From NCBI RefSeq assembly GCF_000260415.1, contig NZ_BACP01000031.1, forward strand, positions 37,110 through 101,109: a DNA stretch of 64,000 bases, read 5' to 3'. This document shows positions 37,094 through 46,165 of this stretch, in pieces. Numbering within the stretch: position 1 is the first letter of the stretch; each line of letters begins with the position of its first letter. This DNA is from Liquorilactobacillus mali KCTC 3596 = DSM 20444 (GTDB lineage Bacteria > Bacillota > Bacilli > Lactobacillales > Lactobacillaceae). The translations under genes and the position numbers were made by a program. Below the pieces are notes generated by a model, which searched no databases, had not been told where the DNA came from, and saw nothing but the letters and a program-made list of their open reading frames with translations.

Positions 37094-38467
37094 TTAATCG
37101 ATTTTTTTCTTAAATCTGCTCAATCTTTTTTTTAACTTTTCTTGTTCTTCTTTGCTCAAGACCGACTTATCTTCTGAGACATATTCGCTTTTGGCCCAGT
37201 CCGGTAGTTTCTCTTTTTGTACAACTTTCTTGTTACCTGTGTATCTTTGAGTTTTCACATACGCTGAATTTTGTTTTTTAGGCGCATTGAAATTCCGCAC
37301 CTGGAGCATTGCTTCTTCCGGTGTACTAATCTTTTTTTGACTCCAATCAGCAATTACTGCCTCAAAAAAGGCCCGATTTAAAGTCGCCATACTACGGTCA
37401 ACTATCATATAATGAATTAAAATATTTATTATATCAGCCTGGAAGAGATTCTTTTGTACAACCCATTCAATGATGTTTCTTTCAGAACCGGTTACAAATG
37501 AGCCCTTCTCTCGTTTCAACTCCTGCAAGAATTCTGCAGGGGCATATGCCTTACTTGCATCCAACAGTTCTTGATCTTCGCTCTTTATTATTTTCTGCTT
37601 TTTATTTGTTAATTTCTTAGGTGTATCAGCAGCCGAATTAACAATTAGTGTCGGGTTTGAATCTTGCTTTGAAAATTTCTCATGAACCAATTTCCAAAAT
37701 AAATCAAAATCAACTTGATTTGTTGCAACATTTGCAGCCTCTTCAAGCAATTTTACTAATACCAGCTCATCCAGCCCATAGACTGCATTTGCTGCTGCTA
37801 TCCTCTGATAATTATCAAAAACTTGTTTGCTGTCAACGAAGGAATGTTCAATAAGCTGTTTTAGGAAGTCTTCATCCAAGTTAGAAATTTGTTTACTCTT
37901 ATTCCCAGGTAATCCTGTCTGCTCGGGTTCCAGCAGGTTTTTACCTTCATTCAATGTTTGTGGCTGCACTGTGAATACCTCAAGAAAATGTTTAGTAGTC
38001 TCAACCGCTTTTTTCTTTTCAATCGGCGAAAAGAAAAAATAAGCTTGGAGCTCTTTAAAGATTCTTTCACCAACAGTTTCAAGCAACAAGCTTCGCAACA
38101 AATCATCCGCAAAAAAATTCTCAGGCCTTTGCGGCTCTTGAATCTCATAAATTACTAATTTGCCAAGTTCATCGCTTTGCTCAAACGTCCTAAGCAATCC
38201 GATTGCTTCCAGCTTGCACCTAGCCTCGTAAAAAGTCTGTGTGCCTACACCAAGTAAATCAAATAATTCACTATGCATTTTCCGGTTCGAGAGATGCAAA
38301 TCAGACTGCACCATTGTCCGCAAGAGAGCGTACAGACTAAAGCCTACTGTTCCAATCAATGGTTGATAAAGTTTTAAAGCTACTTCCAATTGGGATTCGT
38401 ATATTTTTTGCCCTGTGTATACTACGAATCCATCTTTAGGTGTAAAGTCCCTCTCCTCAACAACCAT
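37094..38467 (-). CDS. dnaB: Replication initiation and membrane attachment protein DnaB
   Basis: Firmicute DnaB works with DnaD and DnaI in helicase loading at origins; it is not the helicase. The 457-residue protein has an N-terminal winged-helix part (about 1-110), a middle DnaD-like helical domain and a C-terminal DnaD/DnaB domain (about 330-400), then a basic tail (KKRLSRFKKKID). The ATG at 38467 has AAGGGTG nine bases upstream; a GTG two codons earlier is less well placed. The neighbours nrdR and dnaI fit the Bacillus cluster. Confidence 0.95.
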   Translation of the reverse strand: MVVEERDFTPKDGFVVYTGQKIYESQLEVALKLYQPLIGTVGFSLYALLRTMVQSDLHLSNRKMHSELFDLLGVGTQTFYEARCKLEAIGLLRTFEQSDELGKLVIYEIQEPQRPENFFADDLLRSLLLETVGERIFKELQAYFFFSPIEKKKAVETTKHFLEVFTVQPQTLNEGKNLLEPEQTGLPGNKSKQISNLDEDFLKQLIEHSFVDSKQVFDNYQRIAAANAVYGLDELVLVKLLEEAANVATNQVDFDLFWKLVHEKFSKQDSNPTLIVNSAADTPKKLTNKKQKIIKSEDQELLDASKAYAPAEFLQELKREKGSFVTGSERNIIEWVVQKNLFQADIINILIHYMIVDRSMATLNRAFFEAVIADWSQKKISTPEEAMLQVRNFNAPKKQNSAYVKTQRYTGNKKVVQKEKLPDWAKSEYVSEDKSVLSKEEQEKLKKRLSRFKKKID

Positions 38468-38484
38468 CTGCACTCACACCCTTC

Positions 38485-38979
38485 TTATTCATTCTTTTCG
38501 TCGTCTTCACTTGAAAGATTCTTTTTATCCCGTGCCATCATTTCTTGCAGTTCTTTTAGGAATACACGCATATCCTTAAACTGTCTATAAACACTTGCAA
38601 AACGGATATAAGATATTTCATCGACATCTGCCAGCATTCCCATCACATATTCTCCGATTAGCTGACTGGAAACTTCACTTTCTCCAAGTGAGCGCACCTT
38701 ATTTTCAACATCATCAACAATTTGCGTAATCTGATCCATGCCAACTGGTCTCTTTTCGGCCGCTCTAATAATCCCCCGTATAATCTTTTCACGATTAAAT
38801 TCATCGCGTGTCCCATCCTTCTTGATTACTAGGAGAGGAGTAACCTCAATGCGCTCAAATGTTGTAAATCTAAAGCCACAAGCTTCACACTCACGGCGTC
38901 TTCTAATTACATGACCATCATCTGCCGGACGACTATCAACTACTCGCGAACCATTATGATGGCACTTGGGACATCTCAT
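38485..38979 (-). CDS. nrdR: Transcriptional repressor NrdR
   Basis: NrdR represses ribonucleotide reductase genes in response to ATP/dATP. The zinc ribbon is CPKC...[13 protein letters not shown], and the ATP-cone begins at [18 protein letters not shown]. The 164-residue length is normal. The ATG at 38979 has GAGGTG six bases upstream; a GTG three codons earlier overlaps that site. It is the standard partner of the coaE and dnaB genes. Confidence 0.97.
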   Translation of the reverse strand: MRCPKCHHNGSRVVDSRPADDGHVIRRRRECEACGFRFTTFERIEVTPLLVIKKDGTRDEFNREKIIRGIIRAAEKRPVGMDQITQIVDDVENKVRSLGESEVSSQLIGEYVMGMLADVDEISYIRFASVYRQFKDMRVFLKELQEMMARDKKNLSSEDDEKNE

Positions 38980-39016
38980 ATTTTTCACCTCATTATTTTA
39001 TACCTTTAGTATATAG

Positions 39017-39616
39017 TTACACTAAATCCATTGTCTCTAGCCATTTTAGCACTTGCTCAAGTGTTTCTTCAACTTGTTTAGAATTATCAATTAAAACATC
39101 GGCTAAAGAACATCTCTCATCATTTGACATTTGACTCAAGATTCGTTGCTGTGCTTGTTTCTCAGTATATCCATTTCTTGCCATCAAGCGCTCTATCTGC
39201 AACTTTTTTGGGATCCAAACACACATGACACTGTCACAATATTTTTGATAATTTCCTTCAAAAAGTAATGGAATATCTAATACCAACAATCTGCAATTTG
39301 TCTTTTTAGCTTCAGCAACCAAATTTTCAATCTGCTTATGAATTAACGGTCCCGTAATATCAGTTAATTGCTTTAATTTATTTTTATTATTAAACACCAG
39401 CGAGCCTAGTTTCTTGCGATTTAATTCGCCTGTGCTTGTTAAGTAATTTTCTCCAAAAATTTTCACGATTTCATTTAAACCAACACTATTTTTTTGAACG
39501 ACTTCACGTGCAACAACATCTCCATCAATAATTCTTGCACCTTTTTCTCTTAAAAAGCGGCTGACTGTTGATTTGCCAGATGCAATTCCTCCAGTTAATC
39601 CCAGAATGTATGTCAT
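39017..39616 (-). CDS. coaE: Dephospho-CoA kinase
   Basis: CoaE performs the last step of CoA synthesis. The P-loop is GLTGGIASGKSTVS, and the family segments DGDVVAREVV and LDIPLLFE are present. It has 199 residues. The ATG at 39616 directly follows the mutM stop codon, with an AAGGTGG-like ribosome site inside mutM. Confidence 0.97.
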   Translation of the reverse strand: MTYILGLTGGIASGKSTVSRFLREKGARIIDGDVVAREVVQKNSVGLNEIVKIFGENYLTSTGELNRKKLGSLVFNNKNKLKQLTDITGPLIHKQIENLVAEAKKTNCRLLVLDIPLLFEGNYQKYCDSVMCVWIPKKLQIERLMARNGYTEKQAQQRILSQMSNDERCSLADVLIDNSKQVEETLEQVLKWLETMDLV

Positions 39617-40444
39617 CTATTCCACCTTCTGACAACTTGGGCAATAATGAGTCCCTCTTTGAGCAACAACTATTTTTTTTATTAATGTACCACATCTGCG
39701 ACAGGGTTCACCTGTTCTACCATATGCATTCAACTCAAATTGAAACAATCCGGAATTTTCAAATGCATTAGTATAACTCCTAATAGTTGTTCCTCCAGCT
39801 TTCACTGCTTTTGCTAATTCGGTAATAATTGCATCATGCAAAGCTTCAATTTCATTTTTGCTCAGGTGACTGGCAATCGTCTCTGGATTTATTTTGCTCA
39901 TCCACAAAACCTCATCCACATAGATGTTGCCCAAACCAGCGACCAAATTTTGGTCAAGCAATGCAGGCTTAATCATCTTATTTTTCTTTTTCAATTTATC
40001 TGCAAAATCTTCCACACTAAAATCGCTTTTTGTCGGTTCTGGTCCCAATTTCTTTAGACATTTTAAATCAGCAACCTTATCTGTTTTGACTAATTCCATC
40101 CTCCCAAATTTACGAACATCATTATATCTAAGCTGCTTGCCATCCGTGAATTCGAAAATAATATGGGTGTGCTTCTCCACCTCGTCACCAGCTTGTCTCA
40201 CAAAATACTTTCCTTCCATTCGCAAATGAGAAACCATAGAGATATCTTCATTAAAATTAAAAATTAAGTACTTTCCGCGTCGCTTAATTTCTTTGATTGT
40301 CAATCCCTCAAGCGTTTCAATAAAAATATTAGTATCTCCATTTATTATCTTAGGATAAAGAACGATTACATTTCGAATTTTTTTATTCAGCACTAATTGG
40401 CGCAATCCTTGGCGTACAGTCTCCACTTCAGGTAACTCTGGCAT
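39617..40444 (-). CDS. mutM: Formamidopyrimidine-DNA glycosylase
   Basis: MutM removes 8-oxoguanine and formamidopyrimidines from DNA. The N-terminal catalytic Pro is in PELPEVETV, the conserved Lys lies in the SHLRMEGKY region, and the C-terminal four-Cys zinc finger reads CRRCGTLIKK...CPSC. It has 275 residues. AAGGAG lies before the ATG. The polA-mutM-coaE order is conserved in Firmicutes. Confidence 0.97.
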   Translation of the reverse strand: MPELPEVETVRQGLRQLVLNKKIRNVIVLYPKIINGDTNIFIETLEGLTIKEIKRRGKYLIFNFNEDISMVSHLRMEGKYFVRQAGDEVEKHTHIIFEFTDGKQLRYNDVRKFGRMELVKTDKVADLKCLKKLGPEPTKSDFSVEDFADKLKKKNKMIKPALLDQNLVAGLGNIYVDEVLWMSKINPETIASHLSKNEIEALHDAIITELAKAVKAGGTTIRSYTNAFENSGLFQFELNAYGRTGEPCRRCGTLIKKIVVAQRGTHYCPSCQKVE

Positions 40445-40465
40445 TTTTATCTCCTTCTCAAATCC

Positions 40466-43147
40466 TTATTTTGCATCAAACCATGTTTTTCCATGTGCAC
40501 TTTCAACTTTAAGTGGAACTTCCAAGGAAACTGCTTGATCCATTACTTTTGGTACAAATTTTTCCAGTGCTGCAATTTCTTTGTCCGGTACTTCAAAAAT
40601 TAACTCATCATGCACTTGCAACAACATTTTTGCTTCAAACTTTTCTCTTCTAAGCATTTTTTGCATATTTATCATAGCAACCTTGATAATATCTGCAGCA
40701 CTACCCTGAATTGGAGTATTCATGGCAGTTCTTTCAGCAAAGGAACGCAAATTAAAGTTTTTACTCTTAATTTCGGGTAAATATCTTCGCCTCTTAAACA
40801 ATGTTTCAACGTATCCTTGTTCATGGGCTTTCTCCACGATCTCATCCATATATTGCTTTACTCCAGGAAAAATCTCAAAATAACGTGTTATGAAACTCTT
40901 TGCTTGTTTACGCGTAATTCCGATATTTTGTGCCAGCCCATAATCACTTATTCCGTACACAATTCCAAAGTTAACGGCCTTCGCCTGTCTTCGCATATTG
41001 CTTGTGACTTCAGAAGCTGAATCCAATCCGAATATTTGCATTGCAGTATTTGCATGGATATCGGCTCCTTCATTAAAGGCAGCTTGCATATTTTTATCAT
41101 GAGAGATATGTGCCAGAACCCGCAATTCGATTTGCGAATAATCTGATGAAAAAATCTCCCAGCCAGCTTTTTCGGGGACAAATGCTTTTCTGATTTGTCG
41201 CCCTTCTTCTAATCTCACAGGAATATTTTGCAGATTAGGGTCCACAGATGACAATCTCCCTGTCGCCGTGAGTGTCTGAGTATATCTAGTATGGACCTTA
41301 CCATCTTTTTGCGAAACAACTTTCAGCAAACCTTCAACATAGGTTGACTGAATCTTTGCAATTTGACGGTATTTCAAAATATTATCGATAATCGGAGCCA
41401 TTCCTCTTAGCTCTTCCAACACTCCTACTGCAGTCGAATACCCAGTCTTTGTCTTCTTAATCACAGGCAATTTCAATTTTTCAAATAAAATTACGCCTAA
41501 CTGTTTGGGTGAATTAATATTAAAATCTTCCCCAGCTTCAGTGTGGATTGCCTGCTCCAATTCCGTTAATCTTTCCTTCAACTTACTGCTCATTTCTTCA
41601 AGTCTGCTTTTATCCAATCTGATTCCAGCAACTTCCATTTCTCCTAAAACCAAAGAAAGAGGACGTTCGATTTCAAAATAAAGTTCTTCCTGTTTATTTT
41701 CGTAAAGTTTTTTCATTAAGCTTTCCTTCAGCTGTTCGATTGCCTGAACTTTTCCAGCCAAATGTTCAAAAAAAACGTCATCTTCTGCAGGAATTTGGTA
41801 TTTTGCTCCTTTGCCATATACTTCCTCATCACTTGCAACATCAAAATAGTCATGCTGATGTGCTAATTTACCAAAGTCATTATTATTGTCACTTGAGTCT
41901 AATAAATATGATACAAGCAACATATCAAAATCGACACTCGCAAGGTCAATATCTAGTCGCTTAAGTCCAACAAAAGTTCGTTTACCGTCAAATAAATCGA
42001 TTTTTACGGCTTTATTTTCCAGCAATTCCTTGATGTTTGCTTTCTTCAAAAGTTCTACATCACGACTAACATATATCTTCGACCCTATTTTAAGAGCAAA
42101 ACCAGCGAATTGCGCTTGATGATAATTCTCACCACTCATCTCCAGATAGAAAGAAACAGTTGTGTTTTTTTCAAAGACTAAGCTGTTGCTATTTTGCTTA
42201 TCCAACTTCTGATACTCTAACTTAGGAGTCTTGTTTTGTTTTGTCTGCAAATTATTATCGCTACTGGGGGAACTCATTTTGGCAAGGAAGCTCTTGAAAT
42301 CCATTTCTTCGTAGAATGATCTTAATTCTTCTTCCACTGGTCCTGACCATTTTGCATCATCAACCGTAACCTCAATAGGAGCATTTCTTAATATTCTTGC
42401 CAAATCCTTGCATAAGAAAGCCAGTTCACGATCCTCAATTAAATGTTCTTTCATCTTAGAAGCCTTAATACTATCTAAATTCTCGTAAATTCCTTCGATT
42501 GTTTCAAATTGCTTTAGTAACTTAATCGCAGTTTTCTCACCAACTTTTGTTACTCCAGGATAGTTATCCGAATTATCTCCAACTAATCCCTTCATATCAA
42601 TAATTTGATCGGGTCTAATTCCAAGTTTCTCAAATACATGTGCTGGGGTGTATTCTTCAACTTCTGTAACACCCTTTTGTGTAACTGCCACTGTTGTCTT
42701 ATCAGTTGTAAGTTGTGTCAAATCACGATCTCCCGTCACAACCGTAACCTTGAAGCCTTGATTTTCCGCTTCATTCGCCAAGGTACCAATAATATCATCT
42801 GCCTCAAAATTTGCTAATTCATAACTTTTAATTCCATAAGCAGTTAATAAATTTCTTATATATGGGAATTGCTCAGAAAGTTCACTTGGTGTTTTAGAGC
42901 GTCCCCCTTTATATTCATCGAATTTTTTAGTCCTAAATGTCTTTTTGCCTGCGTCAAATGCTACCAAAATATGACTAGGTTGGACTTTTTCGATGATTTT
43001 ATCCAGCATGTTTTTAAAACCATAAATAGCGGTGGTATGTAGACCGTTATGATTCACAAATCTTTCAAGTGATTGATGGAGTGCAAAAAAAGCACGAAAT
43101 GAAACACTATTACCATCAACGAGCAATAATTTCTTTTGTTTATTCAT
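40466..43147 (-). CDS. polA: DNA polymerase I
   Basis: PolA fills gaps and removes RNA primers. The N-terminal 5' nuclease domain (about 1-290) has FDAGKKTFRT, YELANFEADDIIGT and GLVGDNSDNYPG. The polymerase domain has motif A SSDYSQIELRVLAHIS, motif B RRQAKAVNFGIVYG and motif C VHDEL. The 3'-5' exonuclease region (about 310-500) lacks the usual DxE and the YxxxD tyrosine-aspartate pair, so proofreading is probably lost, as in Bacillus PolA. It has 893 residues. AAGGAG lies before the ATG. It is the first gene of the polA-to-dnaI operon. Confidence 0.97.
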   Translation of the reverse strand: MNKQKKLLLVDGNSVSFRAFFALHQSLERFVNHNGLHTTAIYGFKNMLDKIIEKVQPSHILVAFDAGKKTFRTKKFDEYKGGRSKTPSELSEQFPYIRNLLTAYGIKSYELANFEADDIIGTLANEAENQGFKVTVVTGDRDLTQLTTDKTTVAVTQKGVTEVEEYTPAHVFEKLGIRPDQIIDMKGLVGDNSDNYPGVTKVGEKTAIKLLKQFETIEGIYENLDSIKASKMKEHLIEDRELAFLCKDLARILRNAPIEVTVDDAKWSGPVEEELRSFYEEMDFKSFLAKMSSPSSDNNLQTKQNKTPKLEYQKLDKQNSNSLVFEKNTTVSFYLEMSGENYHQAQFAGFALKIGSKIYVSRDVELLKKANIKELLENKAVKIDLFDGKRTFVGLKRLDIDLASVDFDMLLVSYLLDSSDNNNDFGKLAHQHDYFDVASDEEVYGKGAKYQIPAEDDVFFEHLAGKVQAIEQLKESLMKKLYENKQEELYFEIERPLSLVLGEMEVAGIRLDKSRLEEMSSKLKERLTELEQAIHTEAGEDFNINSPKQLGVILFEKLKLPVIKKTKTGYSTAVGVLEELRGMAPIIDNILKYRQIAKIQSTYVEGLLKVVSQKDGKVHTRYTQTLTATGRLSSVDPNLQNIPVRLEEGRQIRKAFVPEKAGWEIFSSDYSQIELRVLAHISHDKNMQAAFNEGADIHANTAMQIFGLDSASEVTSNMRRQAKAVNFGIVYGISDYGLAQNIGITRKQAKSFITRYFEIFPGVKQYMDEIVEKAHEQGYVETLFKRRRYLPEIKSKNFNLRSFAERTAMNTPIQGSAADIIKVAMINMQKMLRREKFEAKMLLQVHDELIFEVPDKEIAALEKFVPKVMDQAVSLEVPLKVESAHGKTWFDAK

Positions 43148-43234
43148 TCAATTAGCTCCTTTGATATATTATCGTCATCTCTTATTTTAACAAACTATCG
43201 TAACCATTAATAGAAATCGACGACTCCGTTCTAC

Positions 43235-43276
43235 AAAAAAAAGCTTCGCTAAGATTCTTCTCCCAGCGAAGTTTTT
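43235..43276 (-). terminator. Terminator of the BI-1 family gene
   Basis: On the minus strand CTTCGCT and AGCGAAG pair around a 14-base loop and are followed by eight T residues. This separates the MaoC-like/BI-1 unit from polA. Confidence 0.8.
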
Positions 43277-43292
43277 TAAATACGATATTATC

Positions 43293-43988
43293 TTACTTGT
43301 TATTAAAACCTGTAAAAATATTCAAGAGACTAATAAAGAGGTTAACAAAATCTAAGTAAAGCTGCAAAGCACCCATTAATGCTAAATTAGTTCCAGAAAC
43401 CTGGCCCCTCGTTTGCAAATACAAAGTTCTGAATTTTTGAGCATCCCAAGCAGTTAAAGCAGTAAAAATAATCACTCCAACAAATGAGAAAACAAATGTA
43501 ATCATTGTACTCTGTAAAAAAATGTTAATAACTGAAACAATAACCAAAGCAATCAAGGCTGCTAATGCGTGTGTTCCAATCCTTGACAGATCTTTCTTAG
43601 TGGTTGTTCCAATTACAGCCATCGAAACAAATACTGCAGCAGCTCCTACAAAAGCCATTGTAACATCACTTGCCGTGTACAAAGAAACTATGAGCCCAAA
43701 AAAGACTCCCTGAATCACAGCAAAAGCTACAAGGCCAAAACTTGAAGCAACTGGTGACCTATCAGCTTTAAAGGACATTCCTACAGCAATCAATAGCTGC
43801 AAACCAAACAAGACAAACATCATGAACTGATGCTCAGCCATATAAGTGGCAACTTCGTTGTAGAAAACATCCGAAACTAGATACGCAACCAATGCAGAAA
43901 TTGCAACTGCACCAGCCATAAAACCATACATTTTTGTTAGAAATCCGTTGACACCAGTATTACTTACTAATTTTCTTCCATTCTCCAT
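43293..43988 (-). CDS. Bax inhibitor-1/YccA family membrane protein
   Basis: This 231-residue protein has seven hydrophobic segments and the BI-1 family pattern near the C-terminus (TALTAWDAQKFRTLY and LYLDFVNLFISLL). BI-1-like bacterial proteins are pH-sensitive calcium leak channels in one studied case, or interact with FtsH in E. coli (YccA); the role here is unknown. The ATG overlaps the preceding stop codon (TAATG), with GAGGTG eight bases upstream. The gene is coupled to the MaoC-like gene. Confidence 0.92.
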   Translation of the reverse strand: MENGRKLVSNTGVNGFLTKMYGFMAGAVAISALVAYLVSDVFYNEVATYMAEHQFMMFVLFGLQLLIAVGMSFKADRSPVASSFGLVAFAVIQGVFFGLIVSLYTASDVTMAFVGAAAVFVSMAVIGTTTKKDLSRIGTHALAALIALVIVSVINIFLQSTMITFVFSFVGVIIFTALTAWDAQKFRTLYLQTRGQVSGTNLALMGALQLYLDFVNLFISLLNIFTGFNNK

Positions 43989-44473
43989 TATACACTCACC
44001 TCTGCACTTTCATTCTCATCGTTCCCCAGCAGCGCTACCTTAGCAGGTGGTCTAACCATCACGACCGCATCAACAATCCGACAATTATCATCATTAACAC
44101 CTGTCACGGCCAGCGTGACTACTTCTTTCATGTCGTCTACCTTTATGACCTCAAAAGTAAAGGTCACATCTTCTTCATGATACACCGGCAAAATAAAATT
44201 GACTGACAAATTGACTACCTGACTCCCAGGACCTGGAAGTAACTTTGATACTGACCTTGTAATAATCCCTGTCAATAAAACTGGTGGAACTATTGCCGCC
44301 TTATAATCCATACTTCTTGCATATTCATCCTGAATGTACAGCGGATTATTGTCATTAGTCATCCCTAAATACAACAAAATATCTCGATCCGAAACACTCT
44401 CATTAACCGTCAACGAATCTCCTTCATTCAAATCATCAATCGTTTTCCCCTGCCTATGAGTATCTTCTGACAT
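43988..44473 (-). CDS. MaoC-like hot-dog domain protein
   Basis: This 161-residue protein has a hot-dog fold pattern: GDSLTVNESVSDRDILLYLGMTNDNNPLYIQDEYA resembles the MaoC dehydratase N-terminus, and VPPVLLTGIITRSVSKLLPGPGSQVV the central helix. The catalytic D-x4-H pair of (R)-hydratases appears as D-N-N-P-L-Y without the His, so activity is uncertain. A GGAGGTG lies just before the ATG at 44473; a longer frame to 44491 is not needed. It is coupled to the BI-1 gene. Confidence 0.85.
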   Translation of the reverse strand: MSEDTHRQGKTIDDLNEGDSLTVNESVSDRDILLYLGMTNDNNPLYIQDEYARSMDYKAAIVPPVLLTGIITRSVSKLLPGPGSQVVNLSVNFILPVYHEEDVTFTFEVIKVDDMKEVVTLAVTGVNDDNCRIVDAVVMVRPPAKVALLGNDENESAEVSV

Positions 44474-44564
44474 TAATATCGACACCTCCATATAGTCTTA
44501 AGAGTATTCTAGCATATACTTTGAATTGCCTCAATCCATCTGATATAAAAATAAAAATGAAATA

Positions 44565-44725
44565 TGGTTAAGATTAGTAAACTTTGATTACTACGACAAA
44601 ATTTCGAACACAGACATAGTTAGTACGAGTGCTTTAAGTTTAAGCGGAGAAGCTTGACTTATGGAACACATTTATTTGGAATAAATAAAGGAGCCAAGGC
44701 AAAAATTAACTTTTGACCCTGCTCC
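44565..44725 (+). repeat. Dispersed hairpin element, copy R4
   Basis: This degenerate copy lies between murC and the MaoC-like gene. It carries TTTGATTACTACGACAAAATTTCG, then GGAACACATTTATTTGG, then AATAAATAAAGG. It ends in a hairpin of about 15 bp with four mismatches (44690-44704 with 44711-44725). Its strand is opposite to both neighbours, unlike most other copies. Confidence 0.6.
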
Positions 44726-44759
44726 AGCATTGTTTATAATAAAAATGTTTTTTACAATT

Positions 44760-46091
44760 CTAATTATTTTTGAGACTTAAGCTACTTAATAACTTTTCAT
44801 AAGCATATTCATATTTTTGAATATCACCAGCACCCATAAATACGACAACAGCATCATGAAAATCAAGTAATGGAGACATATTATCAACCTTCAAAACTTC
44901 TCCACCTTTTGTAATCCTATTGCCTAGATCAGTACTTGAAACATTTCCTCCATGTTCGCGAATTGAGCTGAAGATTTCAGTCAAGTATACTTTATCAGCA
45001 AGATTTAGACTAGTTGCAAAATCGTCCATCAAAGCAATTGTCCTGCTGAACGTGTGTGGCTGAAAAACCGCAATAATTTTCTTATTTGGATATTTTTGAC
45101 GTGCAGCATCAATTGTTGCCTTGATTTCTGAAGGATGATGAGCATAGTCATCAATGATTGTCATATCCGCAACAAATTTCTCAGTGAAGCGTCTCTTCAC
45201 GCCCTGATAAGTTAATAACTCACGTTTAACTTCATCTTGTGACACCTTTTCAAAATAGGATACTGCAATCACAGCAAGACTGTTTAACACATTGTGCTCA
45301 CCAAAAATCGGAATCTCGTAAGTACCTAAATATTCATCGTAATGATATACATCAAAAGTCGAACCTGTTGTTGCACGCTTGATATTCGTTGCTCTGAACT
45401 CATTATCTGCAGAAGTTCCATAGTAATGAACTGGAACATCCGCCTTTAGATTCCTTAAATATTTGTCTTCTCCCCAGGCGAAGATTCCCTTTTTGGTCTG
45501 CTTAGCCAAAGTTTCAAAAGCATCAAAAACATCTTCAATTCCTGTGAAATAATCAGGATGATCAAAATCTACGTTGGTCATAACCACATAATCGGGATGA
45601 TACGCAACAAAATGGCGACGATACTCATCAGCTTCAAAAACAAAGAAACGTGCATCAGGTACGCCCTTGCCAGAACCGTCACCAATTAAATAACTAGTTG
45701 GTGCAACTCCACCCAAGACATGTGCTAATAATCCTGTAGTACTTGTCTTTCCGTGTGCCCCTGCAATTCCGATACTTGTTGTATTTTCTACGATTTTCTC
45801 CAAAAAATCAGGATATGTAATAACTTCAATACCAATTTCCTTGGCCTTTTTAATTTCAGGATGATCATCACCAAAAGCATTGCCTTGAATAATTGTCAAA
45901 CCTTTTCGAATATTTTTTTCATCAAAGGGCAATATTTTTATTCCCGCTAATTCTAGTCCTCGTTGTGTAAAAGTATATTTTTCAATATCAGAACCAATAA
46001 CTTTTAATCCTTTATCATGTAAAAGTAAGGCTAACGAACTCATTCCCGTTCCCTTGATTCCTACAAAATAATAGGTGGTTTCTGTATCCAT
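44760..46091 (-). CDS. murC: UDP-N-acetylmuramate-L-alanine ligase
   Basis: MurC adds L-Ala to UDP-MurNAc in peptidoglycan synthesis. The N-terminal nucleotide-binding motif is [16 protein letters not shown] and the ATP-binding P-loop is [18 protein letters not shown]. Other Mur-ligase motifs are [18 protein letters not shown] and [10 protein letters not shown]. The length is 443 residues. The gene follows sftA, as in Bacillus, with 74 bp between. Confidence 0.98.
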   Translation of the reverse strand: MDTETTYYFVGIKGTGMSSLALLLHDKGLKVIGSDIEKYTFTQRGLELAGIKILPFDEKNIRKGLTIIQGNAFGDDHPEIKKAKEIGIEVITYPDFLEKIVENTTSIGIAGAHGKTSTTGLLAHVLGGVAPTSYLIGDGSGKGVPDARFFVFEADEYRRHFVAYHPDYVVMTNVDFDHPDYFTGIEDVFDAFETLAKQTKKGIFAWGEDKYLRNLKADVPVHYYGTSADNEFRATNIKRATTGSTFDVYHYDEYLGTYEIPIFGEHNVLNSLAVIAVSYFEKVSQDEVKRELLTYQGVKRRFTEKFVADMTIIDDYAHHPSEIKATIDAARQKYPNKKIIAVFQPHTFSRTIALMDDFATSLNLADKVYLTEIFSSIREHGGNVSSTDLGNRITKGGEVLKVDNMSPLLDFHDAVVVFMGAGDIQKYEYAYEKLLSSLSLKNN

Positions 46092-46165
46092 ATTATTGTC
46101 CTCTCTTTTCTTTAATTAAATAAAACCACCGCTTTAGTTTACCACAAAACAGGCGTGATTTCTTT

